A DNA stretch of 64,000 nt from Quillaja saponaria (Eukaryota > Streptophyta > Magnoliopsida > Fabales > Quillajaceae), in contig CM055613.1 of NCBI GenBank assembly GCA_029379385.1, positions 20,788,001-20,852,000 on the forward strand. Reading direction: 5' to 3'. The translations under genes were made by a program, and so were the position numbers. Below, in pieces: positions 47,210 through 59,645 of this stretch. Every line of letters begins with the position of its first letter. Position 1 is the first letter of the stretch. The notes under the pieces were generated by a model that saw only the letters and a list, made by a program, of their open reading frames with translations, had not been told where the DNA came from and searched no databases.

Positions 47210-48390
47210 ATCATGTTTAAACACGTACAATTCATGAACTTATTCATATCCGTAAGGTTGAGCTGGCCACAAGTCAATTCTGATATAATGGCTCATTCCA
47301 CTTGTATTCCAAGTTAGTATGGAAGCTCCTTACATGTAAGTTTTGATAGATGCAACAGTTTTAATTTCTGTAATTTGTTCTTATGAATCAGTTTACTCTC
47401 GGCATTAGTAAAACAAGTTGGGTTGTCTTTACTTGCATTTATAATCTTCTTTTTAGGTTAGCAGGCTTAGGCTTTGTAGTTTTGATATATCAAAGCACAT
47501 GTAACTTGGCCGGGAAGTTTTCCTTTTCTTTTTCCTTTTTGTTCAAGGCTTGGAAATTTTTATTTACCAAGCCAACAAGTAACCCAACTCTTGATATTGG
47601 AAGGAAGTGTACTTACAACGGCCAGACAGTGTTTTACATAATTATCAAGTCATTCATTTAGTTGGTGAGTGGTAAAATCAATTTAGTCAATTAATAAAGA
47701 GAACTTGAAATTAGCAAGAATGTATGATGGAAACGATTCAATTCCTAAGACCAATAGACATCATATGAATCTAATTTGGATTTTAATATTGCATAGCTTT
47801 TTTCAAGTTGATGGGTCTGGTCAAGCATTCAATGACCCCTCCCCCCCTCCCAAAAAAAAATATTTACAATTTGGGTCTAATTTAACACGAAGAGAAATAC
47901 ATTTTGAGATACAAGAATAACTCTTGGCAAAAAAATAAAGATAAAAATACAAGAATAACTGTTTGTTGGACATACACTCTAAAATTTCAGCCCTTTGGAA
48001 TTTAAAAAGGAAATAAATATATTGCCAACTACTCACGATTTTGTTGGAATTTAAACAGGAAACAAATATCTTGCCAACTACTCATGGTATAACATGATTT
48101 CAACGTAGGAAAATTGAACAATGATTTTTCAAGATAGTACTTGGGTAACTGATAGAATACAGCCTGGTTATTATAGGAGTGGCTAAGATTGTTTCTTTTG
48201 ATTGATATCATCGTCATCTTCATTAGAATCATCACTCTTACGAAATCGAGGTTCTTCTCTTGTAGATTTAGATCTTGTGTTAGGTTATGTGACACACTAG
48301 TACCACAAAAGCATTGCTAGTTTTTATCGGACTTGTCCAAATATATTAACAATGATGGTTGTTAGTACTTAGTACACTTAATATCTTAGG
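47210..48390. other. DCAF13 3' flank; no recognised gene
   Basis: Contains AATAAAG at 47691 that might serve for polyadenylation if anything were transcribed, a C-run plus A-run near 47842-47862, and a 49-bp tandem duplication at 47995-48091. Several overlapping small ORFs on both strands have no recognised similarity. Confidence 0.5.
47995..48091. repeat. Two-unit 49-bp tandem duplication
   Basis: TTGGAATTTAAAAAGGAAAT at 47995 and TTGGAATTTAAACAGGAAAC at 48044 start two units that both continue with TTGCCAACTACTCA. Only a few substitutions separate them. Confidence 0.88.
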
Positions 48391-48698
48391 TAATGGGGAA
48401 GCGCAAGTGGCAATCTCAATAAGACCTGAACCCATGAATAGTTCAGGTAGCCTGTGGATAGATACACTCTTATAAAAAGCCCTTTTACTCATTCTATGAC
48501 ATGTTTTTCATATCATTAACACATAGGACTCAAATCCCTTTCTTTAGATCTCTCAGTTCTAACTTAAACGTCGGAGGAGTTAGGAGGTTCAACTCGGACC
48601 TTGCTCCTGTCCTCACTTTTATAGGAAAATCAAGCCTACATCAAATCCCTCAAGACCCAAGTAGGCGACCTATCAGAATGAGCAAACCTTGCATAACA
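48391..48698 (+). repeat. 5' LTR (perhaps truncated)
   Basis: Homologous to 56954-57269, including AATAAGACCTGA, TTCAGGTAGCCTGTG, CATTAACACATA and TAGGCGACCTATCAGAA. TATAAAAAGCC at 48471 could be the TATA box. Ends GCATAACA just before the primer site. Confidence 0.82.
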
Positions 48699-48699
48699 T

Positions 48700-48711
48700 T
48701 GGCGCCATTTG
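48700..48711 (+). promoter_or_regulatory. Primer binding site of the Retand-like element
   Basis: TGGCGCCATTTG lies one base after the LTR end. TGGCGCCGTTTG-type sites are used by Tat/Athila gypsy elements. Confidence 0.8.
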
Positions 48712-48789
48712 TGGAAAGGCTATTTAATTTAGCTAACATACTCATTAACAATGACAAATCATGGAGTAGAAACGCTAGAGCAGTATAGA

Positions 48790-50140
48790 GATAGAATTTG
48801 AAACGGAGCTGGGGATAGCTCGGTTCCTCCACATGTAGCCATGGATAGCCTAGTTACTCAAAGGCAATATGTTAATTTGATGGCGGCCCTGGCAGAGTTC
48901 TTGTTGGAGAGAGTTGCTGGAATAGTGCCCAACCTCCCTAGGAAGGCCTTATTCGAAGAAGATGATACTGGCGATAGCTTGGAGTGTGGAGGTAGGGAAG
49001 AGCAGGTAGAGGTGATTTAGTGGAACCCCTTAATAGAATTGGCTGTAGCCCGCTACCCTTTTATGAAGAGTGTAGTTGACTGCCCAATCCTACCCAGGGT
49101 GAAAATTCCCACATTAGAGCAGTATCATGGCACCATCGATTTGGATGACTTTGTGGTGGGATTCGAATAATTGATGATGTTACACAGGGTCCTTGAATAA
49201 GTGACGTATGGCGCTTTTGGTTCTACGTTAAGGGGAAACACCTAGTAGTGGTTTGCTGTTTTGAAGCAAGATACCACTCTTTTGGTCGGCTGGTAACCAA
49301 ATTCAAAAGACACTTCATAACCAACAAGCGACAGAAGAAGGACGACGTATATATTATCAATGCCCCAGGACTTGAATGAATCTCTAAAGGAGTTTATGAT
49401 GCGCTTTAGTGCGGCCACCTTGGAAGTGGACCATTCAAATCCCTATATTGATGAAACGGCACTAAGGAGAGATTGAAGAAGTGTGATTTTAAATTCAACC
49501 TGAATAAGAGGACCCCTAAGTCTTTGGAAGAGTTGATGGCGTAGGCTAAGGAATATTTAAATGCTGAGGAAGCTGAGAAAGCCATGGCAATGCCTTCCTA
49601 TTTGAGCACCAAAAGGCATTCATTGCTCGATAGGAAAAGGAAAGGGAAAGAAAAGGTGGTTAGAAGAGAGCGAACCTACCTCACTAGAGGTTTGAGAACT
49701 ATAAATCATTCAATCGGACAAGCACTGCGGTATTGCTGGCCGTACAGTCTAAAGGCATCCTCAAATGGCCCAATAGCCTAAAAGCTTTATGTAAAAGCAG
49801 GGATCATTCAAAATTTTGTATGTTCCATAGGGACCCAAGACACGACATTGAAGCATGTTGGATCCTGAAAGATGAAATAGAAAAGTTGATAAGGAGAGGA
49901 TGCCTAATAGAGTTTGTTCAAAAAGAAGGGGACCAATGATCTAGCCACGAGGGGATAAATGTCGGCAATACAGTAAGGGAAGGTTGGATTGTAGAAGAAA
50001 GCAAGAGGAAAAAGATAAAATGATCGGGATAATCCATACCATTGAAGAAGGATTCTCTCATGTTAGGAGAACTTCAAATGACAGAAATGCAAGAAGGGTG
50101 TTAGTTGTTCAAGAGGAAACAAAGAAATCCTGACATGAAG
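48790..50140 (+). pseudogene. Retand-like gag
   Basis: Fragments in order: PHVAMDSLVTQRQYVNLMAA (48831-48890), KIPTLEQYHGTIDLDDFVVG (49102-49161) and NESLKEFMMRFSAATLEV (49378-49431) of the capsid, then CMFHRDPRHDIEACWILKD followed by EIEKLIRRGCLIEFV (49818-49920), a segment characteristic of Tat gag next to the zinc-binding region. At least ten stops or shifts interrupt it. Confidence 0.82.
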
Positions 50141-50169
50141 CACCCAAGGGTGCCATAGCCTTCTTAGAT

Positions 50170-50541
50170 GATGACCTCGTAGGGGTGAAATCCCTACATG
50201 AAGATGCCCTGATAATTTCCACCAAAATCATTGATTATCAGGTACAGAGAGTCCTAATTGACAACGATAACTCAGTTGACATCATGTACTCCAAATGTTT
50301 AGAGCAAATGGGAATATCAAGGAAAAGGTTAAAGCTCTTTGAGGGAGCTCTGTTCGATTTTAATGGAGAATCTGTAGAAGTAGAAGGGTCAGTAGAGCTA
50401 CCGGTCACACTGAGAGATAGAAGTTCCAAGATAGTACAAGTCCAGTTCTATGTGGTAAAAATTTCATCGGCCTACAATGTCATATTAGGGCAACCTTTTC
50501 TCGATGCTGCTAGGGCCATCCTATCCTCTTGGCATGTGTAG
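50170..50541 (+). pseudogene. Retand-like aspartic protease
   Basis: A 118-codon open stretch with VQRVLIDNDNSVDIMYSKCL (usual DNGSSVDIL, so the active-site glycine is Asn-Asp shifted) and SSAYNVILGQPFLDAARAI at its end, as in Tat-lineage proteases. It is the longest undamaged retroelement frame in this element, but the altered active site makes function unlikely. Confidence 0.85.
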
Positions 50542-50769
50542 GCGTTGGAACTGTGAGAAGGAATTAGCGAGTAGTGCGGTAATGCTATTTCGCTAGCTTA
50601 CGAACTCGGACTATCGAGTTGTTGCACATGGATGACATGCGGGATGCATGACCAGGAAAAAGGGTAAATATCAAGAGGAAAGCCGAGTCTGTCAACAAAT
50701 TGGAATTAGTACAATTCTTCGAGGATGACCTCGAAAAAACAATGCTAGTAGGAACTTAGGCAGCGAAGT

Positions 50770-52350
50770 AAAAGGAACAGCTGATGAGCGTTCTGAGGGA
50801 AAATAAGGTAGGAATTTGCATGGTCGGCCAAAGAAATGCCGGGGCTAGATCTGGTAATTATCCACCACAAGCATAATGTCAGTCCGAACTCCAAGTTGGT
50901 AAAGTAGAAAAAGAGGAATTTTGCTTTAAATAGGCAGAAAGCCTTAAAGGAAGAGGTAGCAAAGCTGTTAGAGGCAGGTTTTATCAAAGAAGTCTACTAC
51001 CTAAGTTGGTTAGCTAACGTTGCCATGGTACGAAAACAAAACTGGAAATAGAGGATGTGTGTGGATTTCACTAATTCAGAACGAGGCTTGCCAAAGGACT
51101 ATTTTCTCTTGCCTAGGGTAGACTGCCTGGTAGACATCTTCTCAGGGAATGAACTTCTTAGTTTCATGGATGTGTACGCAAAGAAGGCGAGGAGAAGACC
51201 TTTTTCATAATAAAAATGGGTACTTATTATTACAAGGTTATGCCTTTCTATCTGAAAAATGCTAGGGCGACCTTCCAATGGCTGGTAAGTAAGTTATTTA
51301 GCCATCAAATTGGGAGGAACGTCGAAGTTTATGTGGATGACATGTTAATCAAGAGCTCCACTTTGGCATATCACGTCAAAGACCTCAGGGAAACCTTCAG
51401 AATAATAAACAAAAACTAGTTGAAGCTCAACCCTGCAAAATGCACTTTTGGTGTCTTGGCGGGAAAGTTCTTAGGATTCATGGTCACAACAAGGGGCATA
51501 AAGGCTAAACCTATGAAGATCCAGGAAATCTTAGACATGCAAAGCCCTAGGTTGGTCAAAGAAGTCCAAAGGCTCATAGGGTAAGTCACCTCTCTGGCGA
51601 GGTTCATATCTAAATCTGCAGACATATGTTTTCCTTTTTTTTCAGGTGCTTAAGAGGGCCTTTAATTGGACCTGAGGAATGTGAAAGATCATTCCAACAG
51701 TTGAAAGAGTATATGGGTTCTTTCCTAGCATTGGGAAAACCTGAGAAATGTGATGTCTTGGTGCTATATTTGGGAACCTTTTCGGTAGCAGTAAGCTCGA
51801 TCTTAATAAAGAAGGATGGGAAAACACAAAGGCCAGTCTATTATGCTAGCAGAATACTCTAAGGTGCTAAAGTCATGTACCCACACATAGAAAGACTTGT
51901 TAGCACAGCACGAAAAGCTTTGCCCCTTGTTCTAAGCTCATATCATTGACATGAGAACAAACCAACCATTGGGAAAGGTTTTACACAACCTTAACACATC
52001 AGGAAGAATGGTACAATGACCAGTAGAATTGGGATAATTTGATATTAGATATAGTGCCTGTACTGCTATTAAAGCCCAAGCATTGTCTGATTTTGTGGTC
52101 GAGTCACTTTTGCCGAGGAAGGGAGATTGACAGAGCATCTTGAGGAGATGTTGGATGAAGACGGTTGGGTCATTTTCAAGGACGGATTCATCAGGGAAGT
52201 ACTACAATATTTTATGCAGTCTAGACAGATCATCGGGGTGACTTTGATTAGATCTTAGTATGCCACATATCTAGAACCATGAACGCTTGAGCTGATGAGC
52301 TCTCGAGTTACCACATAATTCACAAGTTAGACAAGTCAATAAATGTCTGC
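50770..52350 (+). pseudogene. Retand-like reverse transcriptase and RNase H
   Basis: Reads LMSVLRENKVG, ALKEEVAKLLEAGFIKEV (50944-50990), FLLPRVDCLVDIFSGNELLS (51105-51165), then VEVYVDDMLIKSSTLAYHVK (51321-51380, catalytic YVDD intact at 51330-51341), FLGFMV-like and KDGKTQRPVYYASRIL (51812-51859) at the start of RNase H. Frames change repeatedly, and stops include TAA and TAG within otherwise conserved blocks. Confidence 0.85.
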
Positions 52351-52389
52351 AAGCATATTCTGAAAAGGCCTAGCTATGAAGAGTCTGAT

Positions 52390-53660
52390 GCAAAGCCCTT
52401 AAATAGAGCTGAATCGTCCTAAAGGACCCTAATTAGGGATTATCTGACAAAGGAATTTCTTCCTGAGTATAGAATCAAAGCTAAAACTATGAAGAGGAGA
52501 GTTATGAGATACTGCATGATTGGAGGGAAAATATATAGAAGATCTTACTATAGACCATACTTAAAGTGTTTAAATCTAGAAGAATCTGTATATGCAATGG
52601 ACAAGGTTCACAGATAGGTATGTGGAGCTTACATTGGCTCTAGGTCACTAGCTCAGAAGATAATGAGTGCAGGGTACTACTGGTCGAGCATCCTACAGGA
52701 TTGCTAAGTCTTGGGTTCCAAAAGTGCAAAAATTACCAGAAGGCGGCCAATGTGCCCACACAACCTCTAAACTTTCTCACTCCAATCAAAAGCCCCTGGC
52801 CTTTTTCCATCTAAGGGATTAGATATTCTTAGCCCATTCCTGATTGGCCGGAAGGGAAAATGTGAAAAATTTTATTTTCGTAACCTGCAATTATTTCATT
52901 AAATGGGTTGAAGCCGAGGTGACGACCTCAATAATAACGAGGGTCGTGGAAAAGTTCTTGTGGAAAAATATTATCTGGTGTTTTGGAGTACCTTATGCAA
53001 TTGTTACTGACCACGGAAAATAGTTCAATTGGTAACTTACCAGGTCTTGGTATGGAGAGCTTGGTATAAAACTGCGTTTTGCTTTTGTAACATACCCCTA
53101 GGCCAATGGTCAGGCTGAGGCCATCAATAAGGTTTTGGTAGAAGGGTTGGAAAAAGAAGCTCAATAGAAACAAGCTCGATTAGGAAGAAAAGTTACAAGA
53201 AGTGTTTTGGTCATATTACACCATGATGAAGGTTGCCACATGAAAGATGCCTTTTAAATTGACTTAAGGGACTGAGGCCGTCATTTCTTTAGAGATTGGC
53301 ATACCTCTTGTAGAACTGAGTCTTCTCTAAAGAAGGTAATGAGTTGGAGATGAGAACAAACTTGGATCTTTTAGAAGAAACCAGGGATAAAGCAATGCTT
53401 GGACAAGCCGCCCACTAGCAAAGTATGGCCAAGTTTTTCAATGCCAGGGTAAAACTAAGACCCCTCTATGTGGGAGACCTTGTACTAAGACTTAACTAGT
53501 TCAAGAACGATGGTTTAGTGGGGAAACTCAAGGAATAGTGAAAATGGCCATACCAAATCTCTGACATAGTAGGGCCAGGAACATTCAAAATCAAGACTAA
53601 AGCAGGACGAGTCCTACTTCATAGCTTTAACTCCCAGCACCTAAACAAGTATTTTCAATA
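52390..53660 (+). pseudogene. Retand-like integrase
   Basis: Contains DYLTKEFLPEYRIKAKTMKR (52438-52500), a zinc-binding segment ending GSRSLAQKIMSAGYYW (52636-52683), core pieces around KGLDILSPF (52815) and VTDHGK (53006-53023), ANGQAEAINKVL (53102-53137) and a C-terminal KLRPLYVGDLVLR (53454-53492). The order is that of a gypsy integrase; many stops. Confidence 0.83.
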
Positions 53661-54380
53661 AATATTATGCAGATCAACACCTTTATAGGTCACCTCTTTT
53701 AGACCATGGCATATGAATTCATATATGTGGAAGTCTCCTTTTGTAGATGGGTTTTTTCTCTAAGTGTATATAGATCGCCCAAAAACCTAAGGGGAATAAA
53801 TGGTCGAGGTTCACCTTAACAACCTTTGCTTTAAACAAGGAACCCGACCTCTCTTGGTTCTCAAGGTGCTGGCAAGCGAGGTTGATAGGTTATATCTTAT
53901 AACCCGAGCTACTCTTAAGTCAGTCCAAGAGAAGTGTAAGATAGAAATAAGTGTCCCCACTAAGGACTCTAAAGGATGAACCCCGAAGCCAGCAGGGTAG
54001 GAGCCTCGAGAAGTTGGCTGGAATGGCTACGCGCCATGTTTGTCAAGACCATGCTTAGATAAACGATTCACCAAAGGTATAGTGGCTCTAAAGGAGCTTG
54101 ACCTAGTAAAACCCGATACCCTAGTTGGGATGAGATACGCATAACCTACTAAAGGCACGTTAATAGTATATCATGCAAATCAAAAGAGTAAACAAAAGCA
54201 ATAGCACGCAGCACGAAAAGAAGATGAATAAACAAACATCTCAAGAATATTCCCTTAAAAACAAACCATTTAATACAAATCATTTGTTTAAACAAGGAAC
54301 ACAAGGCATCCATGAAAATACCCAAGATACAAAAGTTATTGGTTCAAAGCACAAAAAGTTCAAGTCTTTTTGTCCACCTT
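53661..54380. other. 3' untranslated region of the Retand-like element
   Basis: No coding recognised. The ORF starting at 54173 is Lys/Asn/Ser-rich and low-complexity, and it lies opposite the end of the antisense ORF. Confidence 0.5.
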
Positions 54381-56800
54381 GGTGCCCTCCTCCCTTGTCT
54401 CAGCACCATCCACCTCAAGCCTCGGCACCCTTTACCTCTACCTGTACTATCTCCTTGATAAGTCTCTCCATCTCTTTAGCTTCCTCCTCATTAGGCCACT
54501 TAGCTTCGGTGATGTCTAAGGCAAGGTTTCAGACTTTCATCCATTTGTAGCAACCTACACAACCTCGCCTGTACAGCCCGTTACCGTGGTCATAAACCAT
54601 CTTCTAGCATTCTTTTGAATTCTTAAAGTCCTCTACTTGGGATAGCGGTAATGTCCTTGGCAACCTACACCTCGAGGCCTAAGATGGGGACCTCTTCATC
54701 TTTGAGCTCGGCTTTTCATTTCAGCCCGGAAACCTCAGCATCTTGGTATTTGCACTGCTTCAACCAGGTCTCCGACCTCTCCTCCAAGGCGCTTCACCTC
54801 AGTCTGCAGCTTTTCATAGTGCTCCCTCTTTTCCTTCTTAACTTTCTATACTATCAGCTTCTCTTTTAGTTGCTCGTTCTCTTGGACGTCCTAACTGGCT
54901 TGTTGTTAGAATATTCGGCGTCCTCCAATGCTTTTTTCAATTTGGCATACAAAGATGCTTAGTATTGGAAGGGACTATATAAAAAAAAAAAGGAGAATGA
55001 GGAAGAGGAGGGGAGGGTAGAGAGTAATAGGTCAATTAGGAAACACATTGAAAAATCCAAAGTCAGGAAGATAGGTAGGTAGCCTTACCTGAACATCGGT
55101 AAAAAGTCTAGGCATGAAAGCATTCTCAAGCAGCAGCTCATCCATAAATGCAACATTAGAAGGAAGGGTGGTCCCCGGATAATGGCGTAGACTACATTGG
55201 GGAGGCCGCTGAAGGTCGCTTCCTCGCAAACCCCAAGAAACTCTAGAGCAGAGACCTTAGGCATGAAAAACCTATCAGGGCCACTCTCTTGACCTTGTGT
55301 CCTCTCTAGCCTGGTTCTCTTGGCTAGGACGATTGGATTTGGGGGCTCCTAGCGTCCTGTCTAAAGCTAGAGGACTCACGGTCATCATGGGTTAGGCGCC
55401 CTTAATAACTTCGTCCTAAATTGGCTAATGAGAGGTCTCCTGGGCACTCTCGGTGTCTACCAAAGTCCTTTCAGATCTAGTCTGGGCAACAACAAGCGTA
55501 GTGTCCTGAGAAGAAAGCCTACCACTCCTGGTGACTTTCTTGCCTTTAAAAGAAGCATCTCTCTCCCGCATCTGCTAGAGGTTATGTCTTTGGGTAGCCC
55601 ACACCTCCTAAGCTTCTTGCTCGAGAATAAGTCATGTATTTGTACTAAGAAACTAAAACCAATCAGAATTAAAAAAAAAAAAAAAATCATTATGAAAGAC
55701 CAAAGTATACAAGAATGGACCAATAGCTAGCCTTGAAAAGACCGGTTAGTGCTACCTGAGATCCCGAATTGTAAATCATTATGTTAATTAGCTTGCCCTA
55801 ACGATACTTTTGGTATACTAGGATCTTGGCGTACCTATTGTTCTGCTCCTTAGTTAGTTAGGAAAGTTTCTCGGGTCGTAGGTACGAAGATTGCCCCGAC
55901 CATGATGAAGACTAATGGGTCTAGGCGCCTTCATGAAAAAAATATTTTGGCTTCCACTCTTTATTATTATCAAGATGCCTCTGATACATATTAGTATGGG
56001 CAGAGAAGTACACCCACCCCCAAGAAGAGTTCTTAATGGTATGCAAATGGTAGAAAACAGTTAAAGAAGGCCTTATCGCTAACTCGTGACAAACGTTGAT
56101 GAAAGTTATCAAGAAGCGCCATCCATTAGGGGCCACTTGTGCGGGACATATTCCAAGGGCGTTCAGGATTTTTACAATAAGGTGGAAGGGGTAACGTATG
56201 CCAGCACGGATGTACTCCTCATAAAAACAAAAGATATTAGGTCGGGTGCGGTGAGGACAGTTTCTATAGCTACAGACCTTTGAAACCCTAGCCCCAACTG
56301 ATTCAAAAAATAATCTCCTTATGGTTTCCAACCTAGTATCAGATAAAGCGTTCTCAATACCACTAACAATATTGGTGTTCGTCTAAGGACAGAAGGTAGC
56401 CACGTCGTTATCATATTCTTCTTTATGCTCAGGCGAGAAGCGAGACATGGCAGTCACTTCATCCTCAGAATAATCCTCAATGTCAATTTCAGTTTTCTCA
56501 AAGCTACTAGACAGGTGGGACAGGGGCTTAAGTTTTTTAATACCACTCTCTTCCCAGGGAGGTAGGTAGATTCTACGCCACCTTTTATTGTTGTCTAATC
56601 TAGAAGGTAGCTCTTACACCCATGATCTAAGGGTGGGGCAAAGGGAGAGCTCATCTCACTACATATACTAGAGAATATATGGAATCAACTAAGAAAAGGG
56701 AATTTGCAACAAAGTTAAGAAGATCGTACCTATTGAAAGAAGGTGTGGTTGGAGTTGTAGTTCTCTCAAGTATTTGATCTGGCATTGAGAAAAATGGCAT
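54380..56800 (-). pseudogene. Antisense ORF of the Retand-like element (putative gypsy-type transposon domain, PF04195-like)
   Basis: On the minus strand, 56331-55921 is open for 136 codons with NIFCFYEEYIRAGIRYPFHL, ICPAQVAPNGWRFLITFINV and NSSWGWVYFSAHTN followed by WKPKYFFHEGA. This is the plant-specific domain annotated as putative gypsy type transposon (PF04195-like), known as an extra antisense gene in Tat/Retand elements. Upstream pieces (about 56680-56400) continue it after small shifts. Downstream, 54950-54400 reads Lys/Glu-rich sequence compatible with its coiled-coil tail. Role in the element is not known. Confidence 0.75.
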
Positions 56801-56953
56801 AGCTTCACTATGAGACCTCAAACAATGAAGAGAAATGTTTGAAGAAGGGCCATTTATATAGCCTCCTACAGGGCTGCATCGTTTAGCATGCCTATTGCCT
56901 CACTGTCACATGGCATATGACCATCGGTGACCGCACTATCTGCCCAATGAGCG

Positions 56954-57269
56954 CAATGGCTAATAGGGAAGCGCCACGTGGCAGTCTGAATAAGACCTGA
57001 AACTATGAATAATTCAGGTAGCCTGTGAACAGGTACACTTCTATAAATAGCTCTTTTTACTTCATTCTATGGCATGTTTTTCAAATCATTAACACATAAG
57101 ACTCAAAACCCTTTATTTAGATCTCCCAGTTCTAACTTAAACATCAGAGGAGTTAGGAGGCTTATCCCGGACCTTGCTCTGTCCTTACTTTGCAGTAAAC
57201 TCAGGACCACTTCAGATCGCCCAAGACCTAAGTAGGCGACCTATCAGAAGGAGTAGGCCTCGCACAATA
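56954..57269 (+). repeat. 3' LTR of the Retand-like element
   Basis: Homologous to 48391-48698. TATAAATA at 57042-57049 is the likely LTR promoter TATA box. It ends at about CGCACAATA (57261-57269). Similarity to the left copy cannot be followed further upstream because the left copy is cut or diverged. Confidence 0.82.
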
Positions 57270-57290
57270 GTGGTAATTGAACTGAAATGT

Positions 57291-57313
57291 AACTACAATA
57301 GCCTCCCTTTCTA
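57291..57313 (+). repeat. 23-bp direct repeat, left copy, at the caulimovirid boundary
   Basis: AACTACAATAGCCTCCC followed by TTTCTA. It recurs at 62674-62696 with one difference (A to G at the seventh base). Confidence 0.9.
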
Positions 57314-57349
57314 AAGAGGTGTTAAACTCAACTGGCTCGGTTGAAATTT

Positions 57350-58650
57350 CCAATTAAAATAATTATACAAATTTGTATTTTCAATTCTTAGGAAAACAAT
57401 CGTTAGGATTGAAAACTTTCTTATTCAAGAAAAGTTATCCCAACAAATCTCTTTTCAGTCTTCGAGATTTTTTTCTAAATCTGATTCTCAGGTTGATACA
57501 GTAATGTTAAAACCATTTCTTGAAATAAATCTGAAATTTATGAATGAATGCAAAGTTAATGATAAAAATTTTGTGGATGAATTGATAACTAGGTTACAAA
57601 CATTAGATCTATCTGAAAGAAATCCACTAAAGTGTGAATTATCTTAGTCAAGAACAACAAATTGATCCTAGTTCCCTATTTGAAGTAAATAAACTTTATT
57701 GGAATAAAATAAAACTCATAATGCTGTCTAATGTCTAAAATGTATTACCCGAGACAATCTCCCTTGGATTTGCAATATTACCATAGTTGAGTGGAATATA
57801 AATGGGTTAGCTAAATACTAGATCCTTCAAACCACTAAATACATGTTAGTGTATGTTGTAGCATGTAGATCCAATGAAAATCAAGATTGAGAGATAGCTT
57901 TAGCTATAGTAAGTGGTTTTACTGGTCAATTAATTGGTTAGTAGAATTTTCATTTAACTAAAAAAAGAAGAAGAAGGAAAGTATTAAATTCTATTAAACA
58001 AGAAAATGGAAACGTAATACCTGATGTGGTTGAAACTCTAATTTATATTACAATAAACCATTTTGTAGGCGTTAACATACTAGACAGGTCAAATGAATAA
58101 CTAATAAATCTTAAAATGTTTAGACCTTTCTCATTTTAAATGGTATAAAGATGTTCTATTCAGAGTTTATCAAAGACTAGATAGTCAAGCAAACTCTTTT
58201 TGGAAAGAAAAATTTCATGCTGGTCTTCCAACTTTTTTTGTTGATAAAATACATAATGGACTTAAAGGAAAAACATGGAGAAATTATATCCTATGAGAGC
58301 TATACTTCTGGTGACTTACTTTCAAAAATGTTAACTGAGGGAATAACACTTTGTAACGAAAAAATGAGTGGAAAGAGGGCGTTAGGAACGTTTTGTGAAC
58401 AGTTCGATTATCCTGCTTGGAGTCATTATAATTAGTCAAAGAAGAATAATAAATTTTATTTAAAAAAAAAATTCCTTTAATAAGCGTTACAAGAGAAAAC
58501 ATCAAAAGAAAGATTATAAACCTAAAACAGGTAATGTAGTATCAAGTAAAAGGCCAATAACAATGGAAACTAATTTTAGAAAAGTTCCTATATGTTATAA
58601 ATGTAGAAAACTAGGGCATTATCAAAGTAAATGTCAGGTAAAATAGAAGA
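57350..58650 (+). pseudogene. Caulimovirid capsid-like region with zinc knuckle
   Basis: Recognisable blocks include SGFTGQLIG (57912-57938) followed by two TAG codons where the family has two tryptophans, FWKEKFHAGLPTFFVDKIH (58198-58254) and LCNEKMSGKRALGTFCEQF (58350-58406). A CCHC knuckle of form C-x2-C-x4-H-x4-C lies at 58593-58634 (CYKCRKLGHYQSKC), and a stop follows soon after. Capsid proteins of plant pararetroviruses carry this knuckle near their end. Frames shift between the blocks. Confidence 0.8.
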
Positions 58651-59149
58651 TTATTGTTTCATAAATGGATGAAGGATTAAAAAAATCCTTATGTCAAATA
58701 TTACTAGAAGAATTTAATGATGAACAAGAAGAAACTTTTGCTTATATATATTATAGCAAACTCTATTGATAACGAATCTGAAGCTGACTCTAATGTAGAA
58801 CCTAAAAATAAGTAAGTCCTAAATGATTCTAACCATGATTGTGATGATTGTGTTATGAATCAGTTAGGACTAAGTGATCTAAGTATTAATGTTTTGTCCA
58901 TAGAAGAAAGTCTTATTTTTAGACTTGACAAAATAAAATTAATGATCTTGAAGAAAGAAGAAAACACCTAGAGAATTGTACAAATGTCTTCTAGAAATAA
59001 CAGTAACCATAGTATAAAAGGAAGCATAAAAGATGCTGCTTATTCTTTTAAAAATAAAATCGAAAGAACAAAGAAAACTAGTAATTCTACTAGTGAATCA
59101 ATAATAACTTATTTAAAAACTGAAATTAAAGAAGAATTATAAACTCTAA

Positions 59150-59645
59150 AACAAAGTTAAAGTAACAATTGTAATAAATGCTAGATTCAATTTTCAATCA
59201 ATCACCCTAATTGACTCAGGAGCAAATTTAAATTATATAAATGACGGTTTAGAACCTTCAAGATATTATAAAAAAACTACTCAACTTCATCCTATTGATG
59301 GAAAGCGTTTAATAATATATTATAAAATATCTAACACATCTATTTGTAATAGTAAAGTCTGTTTCCAAGTCCATTTGTTCCAGGGATTAGCTCAGGGAGT
59401 TATCTTAGAGAATCACTTCTTACATATGTTATTTCCTATATTTAGAGTTGATAAATCTCAAGTAGAAACTAGGTACAGGGAAGGCATGTTAAATTTAATT
59501 TTGTTGAAGAACCAAATATGCATGAAATGTTATCTAATAAAAGATGTAATAAAGAAGAAAGAAAAATTCTTAATGTCCTTAAAAGAGGAAATAGGATATA
59601 GAAGATATGAAGAACAACTAAAATCTCCTATATTATAGGAAGAAA
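59150..59645 (+). pseudogene. Caulimovirid protease region
   Basis: The frame near 59165-59235 reads ITLIDSGANLNYIN, an aspartic protease active site with DSGA intact (Asp at 59213-59215). The following frame to 59638 is open for 87 codons but no longer matches well in its second half. The gap 58650-59150 holds an Asp/Glu/Lys-rich linker with stops. Confidence 0.75.

Larger units (their letters stand above)
48391..57269 (+). mobile_element. Ty3/gypsy Tat lineage (Retand-like) retrotransposon, decayed
   Basis: Two LTR copies (48391-48698 and 56954-57269, about 85 per cent alike by eye) bound gag, protease, RT, RNase H and integrase remnants in gypsy order on the plus strand, followed by a long 3' region carrying an antisense ORF. 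The primer site TGGCGCCATTT at 48700 and the antisense plant-specific domain are marks of the Tat/Retand lineage. Frames carry many stops. The exact outer LTR ends, a target duplication and the polypurine tract were not resolved; the LTR may begin further upstream than 56954. Confidence 0.88.

Noticed and set aside
54173..54550. 125-codon plus-strand ORF in the Retand-like 3' region
   Set aside because: Low-complexity Lys/Asn/Ser then Pro/Ser composition, opposite the Lys/Glu-rich coiled-coil part of the antisense ORF.
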